Source: Plantago ovata (taxonomy: Eukaryota; Streptophyta; Magnoliopsida; Lamiales; Plantaginaceae). From it: 64,000 bases of DNA. A program made the position numbers and the translations under genes. The notes below the pieces were generated by a model. It was given only the letters and a program-made list of their open reading frames with translations, did not search any database and was not told the DNA's origin. How positions within the stretch are numbered: position 1 is the stretch's first letter; every line of letters starts with the position of its first letter. This document shows positions 10,441 to 21,549 of this stretch, one piece after another. The stretch spans positions 63,288,753 to 63,352,752 of the forward strand of contig CM051456.1 of NCBI GenBank assembly GCA_028274465.1, in the 5' to 3' direction.

Positions 10441-10614
10441 CATAATAGTGGTTTCTGACCCTTCGGAGGTGCATGAATAGGCATAGGAGTCCTCACTCCA
10501 GGCGTACTCTAGCTCCTCCTCTTGGATAATCCACGACGTTGTTGCCAAACCCCTCGGCTCGAACGCACATCTAGCGAGATCACCTTCCTTGACATGGTTT
10601 TTCACAGCGATCAT
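10441..10614 (-). pseudogene. A1 ORF2, N-terminal half, cut off by A2
   Basis: It starts MIAVKNHVKEGDL at 10614, shortly after the minus-strand acceptor at 10646. It runs into the A2 insertion point and continues at 2334. See the C-terminal half for the shared length argument. Unknown family. Confidence 0.5.
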
Positions 10615-10645
10615 ACGCGAATGCTCCTCCCCCTTGGTATGGTAC

Positions 10646-11189
10646 CTACAAACAGCTGTTAGCACCTCGTATGACACAAAACAGACTCTAATATATGCTA
10701 GTGTAAAAGCAAAACACACAAGTGATAAATTCAACAATCGAACTCCCCAAACCGCAATGTCTAGCCTAGCTTCTTCATCATGCAACATATCAACGTAACT
10801 ATTACATGCAATACATCACATCATGCTCTTACTAGACTACCAATAACCTTGATAACAAGGTTTCAATTCATACCATAGCAGCGCAAAAATTCTACCAGCA
10901 TAAATCCTCATTCTCAACTAATAAGCATTCTATCGTTAAATCCACAAACATTACACCAATAAACGTATCCATACGCTAGAAATCAAAGATAAAGACATAA
11001 TGCATAACAAGATATATCATCTAATAGCAAAATACCCAAATCAACAATTTAAGCAAAATTGATCATGCAATTGATAGTAAATAACATGTGTAATCATATA
11101 AACAACATACCCATGCATCAAACAAGCATAATTGAAGCTCAAATTAGAAAACCCCCAAATTCGAAAATTAGGGTTCTTAAAGATGATAC
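10646..11189 (-). other. Probable intron upstream of A1 ORF2
   Basis: On the minus strand: donor GAG^GTATC at 11189, GCTAACAG branch-point-like motif, acceptor TTTGTAG^GTACC at 10646. The length (544) is almost the same as in A2 (545). Composition is AT-rich without a useful ORF. Confidence 0.5.
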
Positions 11190-11423
11190 CTCAGATCTGC
11201 AAATCTAACGAATTAGGATGAAATCTGTTCGGATAGGATGATAGATCATGTAATAGGCTTCGAATTAAGCTAAAGAACACTCAATTTGGTCAAGAAACGA
11301 AGAAGTTATGAAGATTTAGAAGCAAAATCGCACTTTTCGGGTTTTTTGGGTGTATGGATGAAGAAGAATGAAGAAAATAAGGTTTTGGGGTTCAAATCCG
11401 CGTTTTTGAATATCTGGGGACGT

Positions 11424-11438
11424 GGGGCGGTTCGCCCC
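11424..11438 (-). repeat. A-type GCG-AAC-CGC hairpin downstream of A1 gag-protease
   Basis: It reads GGGGCG-AAC-CGCCCC on the minus strand. Single copy here, where A2 has two. Confidence 0.8.
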
Positions 11439-11639
11439 GCTCCCCAATGCGGGGAGACGGTCTCCGAAGTCAGAAAATGCGGTTTTAATCCCCGAAACTG
11501 ATTTTTCCAAAAAACCACTCGAAAAATCTCACCCAAACAAAAGCATATACGACACACACATGAACAAATTCGCATATGAGAAGCAAATAGTTCAAGAATG
11601 AATGCATGCAGAAAAGCAGTAAAGAAAGCGATAAAATTT

Positions 11640-11655
11640 CCGGGTTGCCTCCCGG
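11640..11655 (-). other. Hairpin just after the A1 gag-protease stop
   Basis: CCGGG-AGGCAA-CCCGG on the minus strand, at the same place as in A2 and D. Confidence 0.6.
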
Positions 11656-11699
11656 ATAGCGTCATTGTTTAAAGTCTTTGACTCGACTCCTGTCTGCGC

Positions 11700-13783
11700 C
11701 TATCTCCTCTTTTTGCGGGTACTATACTTCCCCTTCATTGATCTCCTCTCCATGCCATGAACCTGTGAATAAGAAAGAATATAGGCTGCAAGACCACAAT
11801 AGTGAGTAGTAATATCTGGCGGTTCCGGTGGATCAGGTATGGCTTGCAATACGTGTTGGTTGCCATCCACCTCGATGGTGTAAGTTCTTTGGTAGATGTC
11901 CATCACGGAGCGTAGCTTGGTCAAGAATGTTTGCCCTAAGACTATGACATCCCCCGCCCCAGGTGCAGATGCCGGCATAACTACGAAATTGGTGTATATT
12001 GATGCTTCACCAATCTTGACCAACACATTTTTCACAACGCCCTCAGGTCTCATAAAGGATCCATCCGCCAATTGTACAATAGCCCTTTGCTCAGATAGTT
12101 TTCCAATGTTGCTCTTTTCAAACACATTCAAAGGAATTATGTTTGAGTAGGATCCCGTATCTAGTGTGGCACGGACATCTTCAAGCTCACCAATCCCTAC
12201 CTTTACATCGAAACTTTTAGGGAGTGGTTCGGGATCCTCTTGTTCCTCATCACTTGTATCAGAACCAAGGCCCTTCTCTTCTTCCTCAGCCTGTAGAAGT
12301 TCTTCCTTCATGCAACACTCGCACCTAACAACCTTCTTGATGGTGACTCCGTCAGGTACATCACCAGCCAACGTAATGGCATTCGTCTTCACAGTGTTGC
12401 TAGGTGTTTTGCCTTGTTCCCTTCGGTCGATCAATTCTTGCATCTTTTGATGGGCAAGCCTAGTGCTCTCTTCCAACTTATCAAGCGTTGCCCTAGTCTT
12501 CTCAGAATCTTCCTCATAACGTTTGAGAAAACTTTGTGTGTGATCGACCATCCTCTGCAAGTTCTCCATCAGTAGAGCCGACTTCGACTTCAGTGGCTCT
12601 TTCGGAGCGGGATTTTCGCAGTGATCATTACCATAGTTTAGCCTACTACGGTCTTGGTTGGGTCCATAAGTTTGGTTAGCCGGTGCATATCCTTGATTGT
12701 TGCGGTATCCTCTTCTCCAAAATCCACCTCGAGGATTTCTACCGTCTTGTCCGTAGCTAACTTCTTGAGTACCAAACTCCGTAGCAAAGGCTTCTTCTTC
12801 GCCTCCTCGAGCCCAGTTGCCATCATCGTATGCCAGCTCCGATCTACACATATGAGCCCCATGCCCATAGTTCTTGCATATTCGGCATACTTCATTCGAA
12901 ACAGTTGTTCCTGTGGCGCTCTTGAGGACTTGCTTCAATTCGTTGGTAAAGCACTCGAATTGATCCCCATTCCCTCTGTACATAGGGGCTTCTTGAGTCG
13001 GTGGAGCTTCAGGTCCACGCCTCCTAACCATTGCTCTTGGGTCCTTGAACTGTGAACCCTTAGCAAGCCTTTCGAAAACAGCCCAGACGGCTTCTGCGGT
13101 TTCTTCCCAAATATTGCCTCGGCATTGGAAATCCACCACTTGTTGGTTCTCGAAGGTTAGTCCATTGTAAAAGTGTTGGACTAAGTCGGAAAGTTCAAAA
13201 CCATGGTGAGGGCACTTGTTCGTGAGATCTTGGAACCTCTCGAACGCGGTGTAGATGGTCTCATCATAGTCTTGCTTGAATCCAGTGATTTGCGCCTTAA
13301 GCGCGGTAGTCAAGGTGTGAGGGAAGTATTTCTCCATGAAAGCTGAAAAAACCTTTTCCCATGTGTCAGCGAGCCGGCTGGTAGAGAACTCAGACATGAC
13401 TTGGCTCTGTCGCCAAGTCCCATAGCAAAAACCTTCATCCTTAACTCATCCGTTGTTATGTCAGCTCCGGGTCGTGGGAGTTGGTTGACGAAATCATCGA
13501 TATCGTTCAAGTACCCCATCACATCTTCCCTTGATAAGCCATAGAACCTCGGAAGTTGTTGGAATGCGTGGTTCTTGATCTCCAGATCTCGGGTTGCAGG
13601 CGAAAGAACAATCGTCGGTCTCCTCATACGATCCTTGGTGGGTTGTACCCATGCCTTCAGTGGTCTAGCTTCTGCCATTCCGTCGATTTCCTTGAAAAGG
13701 AGTCGCCTTCTTTGGTGGTAGACTCTATCGATCTCAGCAATTGAATCAGCAAGCAGTGTTCCTGAAGAACGTGTATTCGGCAT
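11700..13783 (-). pseudogene. gag: A1 gag-aspartic protease, one frameshift
   Basis: Start ATG at 13783 (MPNTRS), stop TAG at 11702-11700, about 695 codons if the lost base is counted. Capsid domain near residues 85-230, CCHC knuckle CRICKNYGHGAHMC near residue 300, protease LDTG near residue 545, followed by a typical GQTFLTKLRSVMDIY flap-distal part and a basic tail RRSMKGK. A single base is missing near 13371 relative to A2 (CTCGCTGACAC against CTCGCTGGACAC), which breaks the frame in the capsid domain. Otherwise this is the best-preserved A gag-protease here. The frame ends without RT, as in TR-GAG/LARD-like elements (family knowledge). Confidence 0.85.
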
Positions 13784-13906
13784 ACACAATCTGAAACAGA
13801 CTAGGAAAGGTGATTAGAGAGAGACTAAAAAGAAAAACTAAATCAAATAGAATTAGGAATCTAAAGCTGTAAATAAAAACAAATTAAGCAGAAAAAAGGA
13901 GTATAG

Positions 13907-13924
13907 TCCCCGGCAACGGCGCCA
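13907..13924 (-). promoter_or_regulatory. A1 primer-binding site, tRNA-Asp type
   Basis: It reads TCCCCGGCAACGGCGCCA on the plus strand, identical to the tRNA-Asp 3' end, so it is a primer site on the minus strand, three bases inside the LTR. Confidence 0.9.
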
Positions 13925-13927
13925 ATT

Positions 13928-15167
13928 TGATGAACGTGTCAGATTCAATCAAATTAATTTGTTATTTAGCCAAAGGCAATCCACAACTACAACGAAAACC
14001 GTAGTGTAGTAGTAGAATGACTCGAGTGTCGTTCTCTCAGGACTATAACTAGCTTAATCTATTTAACAAGAGAATATAAAATAACAGATAAATAGCAATA
14101 GGGGTTTTCTAGCAGATAATGGAGATTGGTGATAGTATGGTCCTTCTTAGCATAATGGGTCGATAATCATGCATAAATTCCTCGGTCTTGCATAAAGATC
14201 TTTGAATCAATCTAGGGTCCTGTTGCAAGTATTAAGCACTACAAAGATAATCTGGTCTGACTAGTCAACACTGCTGTCCTAATGTGTTCCGTAATTATTC
14301 AACACTACGAATATAATTGGTCTGATGGTCGACTAGTGTCCAATTGTGCATAATGATCAATACAACATACGAGAATTTTGGTTACAACTGATCAACGAAA
14401 TAAAGCAATGACACGGAGTATAATGCGCGATATAGCCATTAGCATGATTATCTTCCCTCACTAAGAATTCACATACTACCACCAATGATAAGTTTAGCTA
14501 CTCATAACAGGCATGCAATCAATAGAAATCATAGAAGAAAACATATTGAAAGATAAATAAAATAAGTAGTTAAAACTGTAAGATACAAAGTTACCGAAGG
14601 TTGTCAATCTCCGGATGATTGCGGTCCTACGAGCTCCAAACTGCTATGAAAAAGTGTCCCCTAAGCTACGGAACTCCCAGGACAGGCCCCGAAAAGTTCC
14701 TCCCTAAAACTATAGAGAGAGGTGAGAAAGTAGGCTTGGAAGGATATGATTTTCGGAGAGAAAACTGAGCACTATATATAGGCCCGAAAAAACTCCGGGG
14801 CGGTTCGCCCCCTAGTATTTCGCGGAATTTCCGAGTTTTTCGACGCGGATTTGGATTTCTTCACCTTTTCGGACTCGGTTTATGACTTCTAGTAGCCTTC
14901 TAACCTCCAGATTCGGCCCCTAGACTCCAAATCCTATCCGGAAACCTTCAGATACTCCAAATAGGCTTCTGGAACACCAATTCCTTGTAGACTTCAATAT
15001 AATTGCCCCGAAATCTCCGAATTTCAACCAAAACCTGTAAAATAAAATCTAAAGGGAAACGTGACACTATTCTAATAAAATGTACTAAAATATAGCTAAA
15101 TTAGCATAGAGGATAGCTAAAATAGGTGAAAAAGACTCGAATGAAAGTGTAAAATACACATTCATCA
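13928..15167 (-). repeat. A1 5' LTR
   Basis: It starts TGATGAACGTG and ends CACATTCATCA on the plus strand. It contains one GCG-hairpin (14797-14811) and a TATA-like box near 14771-14782. It matches the A2 LTRs with scattered substitutions. Confidence 0.95.
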
Positions 15168-16768
15168 ATGGACTTGCTGAAGAAGCAACTGTTGTAGAAG
15201 TAGAATCATTGTTCTCTTGCTTTGTTTCAGAAATTGAACCTAAAACCATAGAAGAAGCTTTAAAGCATTCTGCATGGATCAAGGCAATGCAAGAAGAACT
15301 GGATCAATTTGAAAGGAACAAAGTCTGGAAACTTGTACCACTTGCTGAAGGCAAGAAAGCTATTGGTACAAAGTGGGTGTTCAGAAACAAGTTGAGTGAT
15401 TCTGGTGAAGTAACAATAAATAAAGCACGTTTAGTTGCTCAAGGTTACTGTCAAACTGAAGGATTGTACTATGATGAGTCTTATGCACCAGTTGCAAGAT
15501 TGGATGCAATTAGGCTTTTCTTGGCCTTTTCTACTCCCAATGACTTCATTGTTTACCAAATGGATGTTAAAAGTGCATTCTTGAATGGTGAACTTGCTGA
15601 AGAAGTCTATTTAGAACAACCCCCTGGCTTTGAACTTCCCTCAGAAATCAAGATGGTATACAAGCTTCAGAAAGCTGTATATGGTCTAAAGCAAGCACCA
15701 AGAGCATGGTATGATACCTTGGCTAAGTTCTTGCTGGATAATGGTTTCAAGAAAGGTGAAGTTGATAAAACCTTATTTACCATGAACCATGATGGTAAAA
15801 TACTCTTAGTTCAAATTTATGTGGATGACATAATTTTTGGATCTAAGGACAAGCAACTTTGTGATGATTTTGCCAAACTCATGACAAACAAATTTGAAAT
15901 GAGTATGATGGGAAAATTGAATTACTTCCTAGGATTGCAAGTCAAGCAACTCAAAGATGGAATATTCATAAATCAAGCAAAGTATGCGAAAGAAATGCTC
16001 ATAAAGTTTAGGATCAAAGAGGAAGAGAAACCTGAAAAGATCCCTATGAGTGTTGGTACAAAATTGGGCTATACTAAAGAAGATAAAAGTGTTGAAGAAC
16101 ACAAGTATAGGAAGCTCATTGGTTCCTTGTTGTATTTAACGGCAAGTAGACCTGACATTCAGTATGGTGTTTGTGTGTGTGCAAGATTCCAATCTGATCC
16201 AATAGAATCACACTACAAAAAGGCAATTAAGATACTGAAATATGTCAAAGGTACAGTCAATGTTGGATTATAGTATCCTAAAGATTCAGGACTTGAGTTG
16301 GTAGGTTATTCTGATGCTGTTCATGGAGGATCAATTCTTGATAGAAAAAGTACCTCTGGAACTTGTCAGTTTATGGGTACTAGATTAATATCATGGTTCA
16401 GCAAGAAACAAACCTGTGTTGCCAATTCATCTACAGAATCTGAGTACATTACGGCTGGATGTTGCACAACTCAAATCCTATGGATTCAACAACAATTAAG
16501 AGATTATGGTATTTCTGCAAAGAAAACACCAATCTTTTGTGATAATACGAGTCCTATTGCTATCACGCAAAATCCTAAGTTTCACTCAAGGACCAAACAC
16601 ATTGATATTAGACATCATTTCATTAGAGATCATGTGGAAAAGGGAGATATTGAGGTTGTGAAAGTAGGTACTGATGATCAACTTGCTGACATCTTTACCG
16701 AGCCCCTACCAGATAATAGATTCGCAATGCTAAGGTATAACCTTGGATTGATTGAATTACCTCAATAA
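15168..16768 (+). pseudogene. pol: B1 pol remnant: reverse transcriptase and RNase H
   Basis: The frame carries Copia RT motifs in order: [32 protein letters not shown] and the catalytic [10 protein letters not shown] (YVDD, near 15820). It then has the connection LIGSLLYLTASRPDI and RNase H with STESEY, CDNTS and ADIFTEPLP, ending LGLIELPQ. The frame starts at the A1 junction, so the upstream part is off-window. An in-frame TAG at 16271-16273 separates RT from RNase H; B2 has the same TAG at the same site (56803). It is a shared lesion or a readthrough stop. Confidence 0.85.
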
Positions 16769-16787
16769 AGGATACAATTGGCAGAAT

Positions 16788-17147
16788 GCTGAAACAGGTA
16801 TTCAGCAAGCCAAAGTACTCTTACTTCATTAAAAGCTCCTTCCACTAATTTCTTCTAAGAAATGATAGGTCACTACATGATTGCTGAAACAGGCATTCAA
16901 CAAGTAATTCCTTCAAAACGGGTATTTGTTAGGAAACTTGATCACTTGCTGAGACAGGCACTCAGTAAGAGAAAAACCTTAAAGATTGCTGAAACAGGTA
17001 TTCAGACAATCAAAGATACTGAAACAGGTATTCAAGTATCAAGGGAATATTCTGAGACGGGAACTCAGAAAAAGAGCAAAACTCATTTCTCAGATTTTAC
17101 CAAAGGATATCTCAAGTACAAATGAATTTACTGATACGGGAACTCAG
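16788..17147 (+). repeat. Array of seven CTGAR...YTCAG hairpins (B1)
   Basis: Units at 16788-16806, 16885-16899, 16949-16965, 16989-17005, 17014-17040, 17050-17070 and 17131-17147. Stems are CTGAA/TTCAG or CTGAG/CTCAG, so the last base pair covaries. The 7-base loop is ACAGGTA, ACAGGCA or ACGGGAA. One unit extends with GATACT/AGTATC. It lies between RNase H and the env-like ORF. B2 has the array at 57318-57677 with one unit damaged. Confidence 0.75.
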
Positions 17148-17425
17148 AAATATCTTTTAAACTTAAGAAAATATGAGATATCTAAGTAAAGGGGAACTTT
17201 CAGCAAGTATCTATGCTATTTATGCAAACTCGCTGAAAAGATTCTTGTCTATTTCAGCAAGCAATCTAATCCCATAAATCTCGGTAAAATCAATTTGTGA
17301 CGTTAATCAGGCACAGATAAACTCGTAATAATCATGACATGAAATACAATCGTGGCCATCGATTAAAAGGAGTTATTGATCTAATGGTTAACATTTCAAA
17401 GAGAGAGAGTGCTCTGACGGTTTTT

Positions 17426-17678
17426 GTTAGTGGGCCACTACGCATTTAATGCAAAGGCTCCACTAACGCCACTGTTTCTCTGTTTTACCCTTGCTGAAAA
17501 CTCAAATCGATTGAGTTTCTCACACATCAGAGACACTATATAAAGAAGGAGTTAGAGAAATGACAAAATTCTTTAACTCACATTTCCTTTCTCTGCAAAT
17601 TTTAGCCTGAATCTACTGTACCTCCGGTCAAAAAGCAAACTATCTTTTTCGTACACATTTTCTTCTCTATATAAAGAA
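17426..17678 (+). promoter_or_regulatory. Candidate internal promoter and leader of the B1 env-like ORF
   Basis: CTATATAAAG at 17536-17545 lies about 140 bases before the ATG. Upstream are two inverted repeats: GTTAGTGG/CCACTAAC (17426-17433 with 17460-17467) and AAACTCAA/TTGAGTTT (17498-17518). A pyrimidine-rich leader follows. B2 keeps the layout (box 58066-58073, TATATAAT). Promoter activity is inferred. Confidence 0.4.
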
Positions 17679-19936
17679 ATGGCACCGAAAAGACAATCTT
17701 CTAAGACCTCCAAGTCGTCAAAGGTTGACAGTGCTGAGAAACGCACTGCTCCGGTGACTACTCCGGCAACAAACACAGTGAAAGTTGTGTTGAAAAACGA
17801 TAGAATCACCGAGAAACCCATGCCTCCTTCATATCTTGACACTGCAAAGTGTGAGATGATGATGCAATGGGGTGGATTTGCTAAAGATAAGTATATCCGA
17901 TACTTCTATGAACAAGAACTTGACAGTGACAATGAAGAGGCGCTTGACTTTATCAAGCAGCAAGGCCTCATTCACTTTATAACTGCTCGCCCTAAGAAAG
18001 TGAGCATGTTAGACACAATGGAGTTCTACAACAATGCAGAAATCCAGTCCCTAACTGATAGTCAAGGAGTCACTGAAAAAGTGATCTTTACTACAGTTCA
18101 GAACACGTAAATCGTCCTGAAATGGACTGATTTAGCGGAAATCTTTCAGATTCCAACCACTAGAACTGAAGATGACATCACTGCCACTGATGAAGAAATT
18201 GAAGCCTTCTACAGTGATGTCAGAAATGAGAAAATGAAGAAAGGAGAGATTGCTCCCGTGACTTGGACAAAGCACGTTAAGAGGAAGCATCACTGCCATT
18301 CACTTGGTCTAGTAGCTCTGCTACTAATCAAAGTCTTGGACTCCCAAGTTGGAGGAATAGACCAAGTAGGCCTGAGAAGGTGGCCGCTGCTGATGCATAT
18401 CCATGAAAACAAAACGGAGCTCAACTGGGCTAAGTACATTTTCAACAGACTTGTTGATTGTGTTACTAAGTTCAAGGTCAAGGTTGAAGACAACAAAGTC
18501 TCACCTACCTTCCCAGTCATGTATGGATTGAAGATATGCTTTATCCTTGAACACTTCAGGATTCAGCTGAGAAACCCATTGCCAATCAAGAAATCTGTAT
18601 GCAATATGGGAAGGACCTTCTACAATCAGAATGTACCTAAGACTGTTGGCAAGAAACTTGAAAAATCTAAGAAGACAACAGCTGCAAATGTTGTCAGCAC
18701 AAGCCAGCAAGAAAGGTATACAACAGCTGCAGATGTCACCACTCAGCAACTTAGAGATGAAACTGTTGTAGATGGTGGTGACAGAGATGAAACTGATCTA
18801 GATGGTGATCATGCTGACACCACTACACCTGTTGCTGAAATGCAACTACTGACGCCTCTGCTGCGAAACTCGAAAAATCAAAGAAGAAAAAGAGGAAAGC
18901 TGATGATACACTCAGACTGCAGCGTCATCAGCAAACCCCGTCCCCAAGAGAAAAAGGACAAATAATCCTAGAAAGAAAACACTGGCTCGCAAGTCAGTAC
19001 CAATTGTCCATGATCTCTCGGACGATTCCCAAGCAGTTGCTGAAAAGCAAACTCCAGTTGATGTTGACAAGGTGGTTACTGAAGCCTATGTCAGCAACAT
19101 TGAAGTGTTTGCGGAAGCCTTCAATAATCGACTAAATGTTGATTCTTCTACTGTGAGTAGACCACAAGGCAGTGGAAATGAAATTCCTGCCCAAGTCTCA
19201 GATATCTACATTGTAGATAATCTTGATGACCAAACTCTGGAACCGGTTACTGATATCGCTGCTGATATAAGAACCGCGGCACTTGCTGAAGATGCCGTTG
19301 CTGAAACGAAGGTTGCTGAACAAGCAACTCATCAGGTTGCTGAAGAACCAGTTGCTGAGACAGCAATTGTTCAAGTCCCAGAAGTTGCTGAAGAAACACA
19401 AGAAGCATTATTCGAGGACGCATCTCGTAATGCTGAGAATACTGGCCCCAGTTCACCAAAGACATCAATTGACAAAGTCCAGCTTGTACTGGAAGAATTA
19501 AGCCAACAGATTGAATTGGATATTGAAGAAACATCCAACAAATCCATTGATGTTTTTATGACAAGCAGTGAGCTTAAGGGTCATGATGCTTCCGCTCAAC
19601 TTGTCATTTCAGAGATAAGGGAGATTGCTGAAACCGCGCAGCTTTCTCAAACAGAGCAAGCCAAGAAGTCTGCTGAAGAAACAGTCCCAGAAACTGAAGA
19701 AATTGTTAATGCTGAAAGGACTGAGCCACAACCTGTCCTTCTTCAGCAGGTAGTTAACTCAACCATCAGCAAATCTTCATTTTCTGAAACTCAATCTTTT
19801 TCTAATATTATGATTTCTCTACATACTTCTAAAGATGCAAGTCAGACGGTTGCTGAAGCCTCTGCACCAGAATCAACACTTCCTGCTCAGCAGGTAGTTA
19901 AAGTTTTTGGTAATACAACTAAGTTTGACAACTTAG
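17679..19936 (+). pseudogene. B1 env-like third ORF, N-terminal part, interrupted by C1
   Basis: It starts MAPKRQSSKTSKSSK, basic and Ser/Thr rich. Next come an ordered region (PPSYLDTAKCEMMMQWGGF; later a hydrophobic GLVALLLIKVLD stretch and NWAKYIFNRL) and a long low-complexity acidic part repeating VAE (AVAETKVAEQ). SIRE-type Copia elements carry env-like ORFs at this place (family knowledge), but I see no clear signal peptide here. Lesions: TAA at 18108-18110 (B2 has CAA), a one-base loss near 18838, and C1 inserted at 19937. The frame would continue at 25925 without C1. Function unknown; a plant-transposon accessory domain is an alternative to envelope. Confidence 0.65.
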
Positions 19937-21042
19937 TGATAGTGTATATGTCCTAGAGACAGTCCTTACTAAGGGCATGGTGCCCTTATAGAGGACATAT
20001 ATGTACTACTACACAGGTCAACGTAATATAATATATGTTTGTTGCATTTTACTGTTGAGTATCGCTTTCATATTTATATTACACCAGGCTGCAGCATGTC
20101 ATATCTTTATTACTGTTTGTATTGATATTAAACATGTCCCCTCGGATAGATGACCGATCACACAGTTAGTGGGAGCTATGTGAGTTATCATCTATCCCAA
20201 ACTCTCCCTAGTCGTGGTACATCTCGGATGTGGGGGTCTGAATGAACCTGACAAGACTAGTATGCGTGGAGGTTATTCTTGTTGGAGCAAGTGTGAGCTG
20301 ATCCCACGGCCACGGAACGGATTGTTGGACAATCGAGAAACGTTCCCATAACTGCGCATAGTTGTTCGAAGAAGCTTTATCGAACAATGGAAGTACCCAC
20401 CGGACACTCCCATCGATGTATACTCTACACCGACGTGTCTATGGGAACCGGTGAGTTGTCGAAGTGATGCCATTCGTCCTTTGTACTTACAGGACTTTAT
20501 CATCACATTTGTTGCCCCATATCCTTGGTGGACCCGTCGATGTCAGCTCTGAATAAGCAGCTAACCTAAGACACGATCCAGGATTATGGCTAAGTACAAA
20601 TGGGGGTGATAAGTGATTCTGTGAAGGATTCATCTCTCAAGTGTAGCACAGGAGAGCACTGCTCATAGTCTGCATAGTTGTGTTGGTAAAGTCACTGGCC
20701 AGTGCAAATGATATATTATGATGGTCATAAGTATATCTTAACCAAGCAACTCCCTCAGACGCCCGTGGATGTATTATTGGGATAGACACTTCATCGATCC
20801 TAGATACATTCGAGCAAGTCAGATGAAGGGACGTTACCATCGCCGCGTTGACCGCAACAGGCTTCGCAACGAAAGGGTTAGCTTTGAGAAACCTCTCAAA
20901 CGTCCTCACGTATTAATATTGCAAATGGAACCGTCTAGGAATTCCATGTTGCCTAGTCTAGGACTTGCTTAATACGATGAGGCCCTATGGGTCACACTAT
21001 GTGGTGATTCAGCCTATCAGAATATCCTTGAAGATGGAATCG

Positions 21043-21246
21043 CAATTAATTTGGAATTAATTGTGATTGATGGATTATAATTGATTTGGAATTAATTATA
21101 ATATTTGGTGGCTCAATTAATGATTTGGAATTATTAATTGAATTGGCTAATTAATTGTATTTTATGTAAATACAATTAAAGATTATATTTTGGAAATATA
21201 ATGGAGGTTTGATTGTAAATGATATGTTAATTTAGAATTAACATAT
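21043..21246 (+). repeat. Cluster of six AT-rich hairpins in C1 LTR
   Basis: Successive stems at 21043-21063, 21074-21102, 21113-21141, 21153-21177, 21182-21202 and 21222-21246. Five have a 3-base loop, TGG (four) or TAG (one), between arms that meet as ATT-loop-AAT; the arms differ in sequence yet pair. The same cluster is on the minus strand in the C2/C3 LTRs (about 34500-34710 and 50880-51065). Confidence 0.8.
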
Positions 21247-21541
21247 GCACTTGGGAAAAATCTACTTGGAGTTTGGATTGCCTTAGAAATATAAGTGGGT
21301 CCCAAAAGTGGGACCCACATCCCGTAGGACAAGGCGCGCGCGCGCGCGTAGCTGGACAGGGGAAGGAGTTCGACTCCTTCCTCTATTAGAAGTCCAAGGG
21401 ATAAGTTAGATTTTCCTGGTTGAGTTTTAATTTGATTGGGAATGAATCTAGACTTGATATTGGTTTCCTTGTGCGATAAGAATTAGATTCTTATTCCTTT
21501 ACGAAGTCTAATTGCTTATGCTTTAGGCTTCTATAGACTAC

Positions 21542-21549
21542 TATATATA
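21542..21549 (+). promoter_or_regulatory. C1 LTR TATA box
   Basis: TATATATA in the palindromic context CTACTATATATAGT, followed by a GAGAGAG-rich start region. Preserved on the minus strand at about 34198-34210 and 50732-50745. Confidence 0.55.

Larger units (their letters stand above)
1..15167 (-). mobile_element. Element A1: non-autonomous Gypsy-type LTR retrotransposon (gag-protease only), split by A2
   Basis: On the minus strand the order is 5' LTR (15167-13928), tRNA-Asp primer site (13924-13907), gag-protease (13783-11700), a probable intron, small ORFs, a long 3' UTR, polypurine tract and a 3' LTR cut by the window start. Element A2 interrupts it at 2340-10440; joining 2339 to 10446 restores a continuous sequence that matches A2 7040-7055. 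No RT, RNase H or integrase is present, so it would depend on a Tat/Athila-like helper (inference). Its right edge abuts ATGGA (15168-15172), which lies inside the pol of B1; B2 has the empty site at 55730-55734. The matching left duplication is outside the window. Confidence 0.9.

Noticed and set aside
19247..19534. Gln/Leu-rich minus-strand ORF in B1 third ORF (also 59777-60064)
   Set aside because: Antisense reading of the VAE repeat.
20769..20972. 67-aa ORF repeated in the C LTRs (also 34778-34981 and 51134-51337)
   Set aside because: It is kept in three LTRs, but the LTRs are near-identical over their full length, so the frame alone is not evidence of coding.
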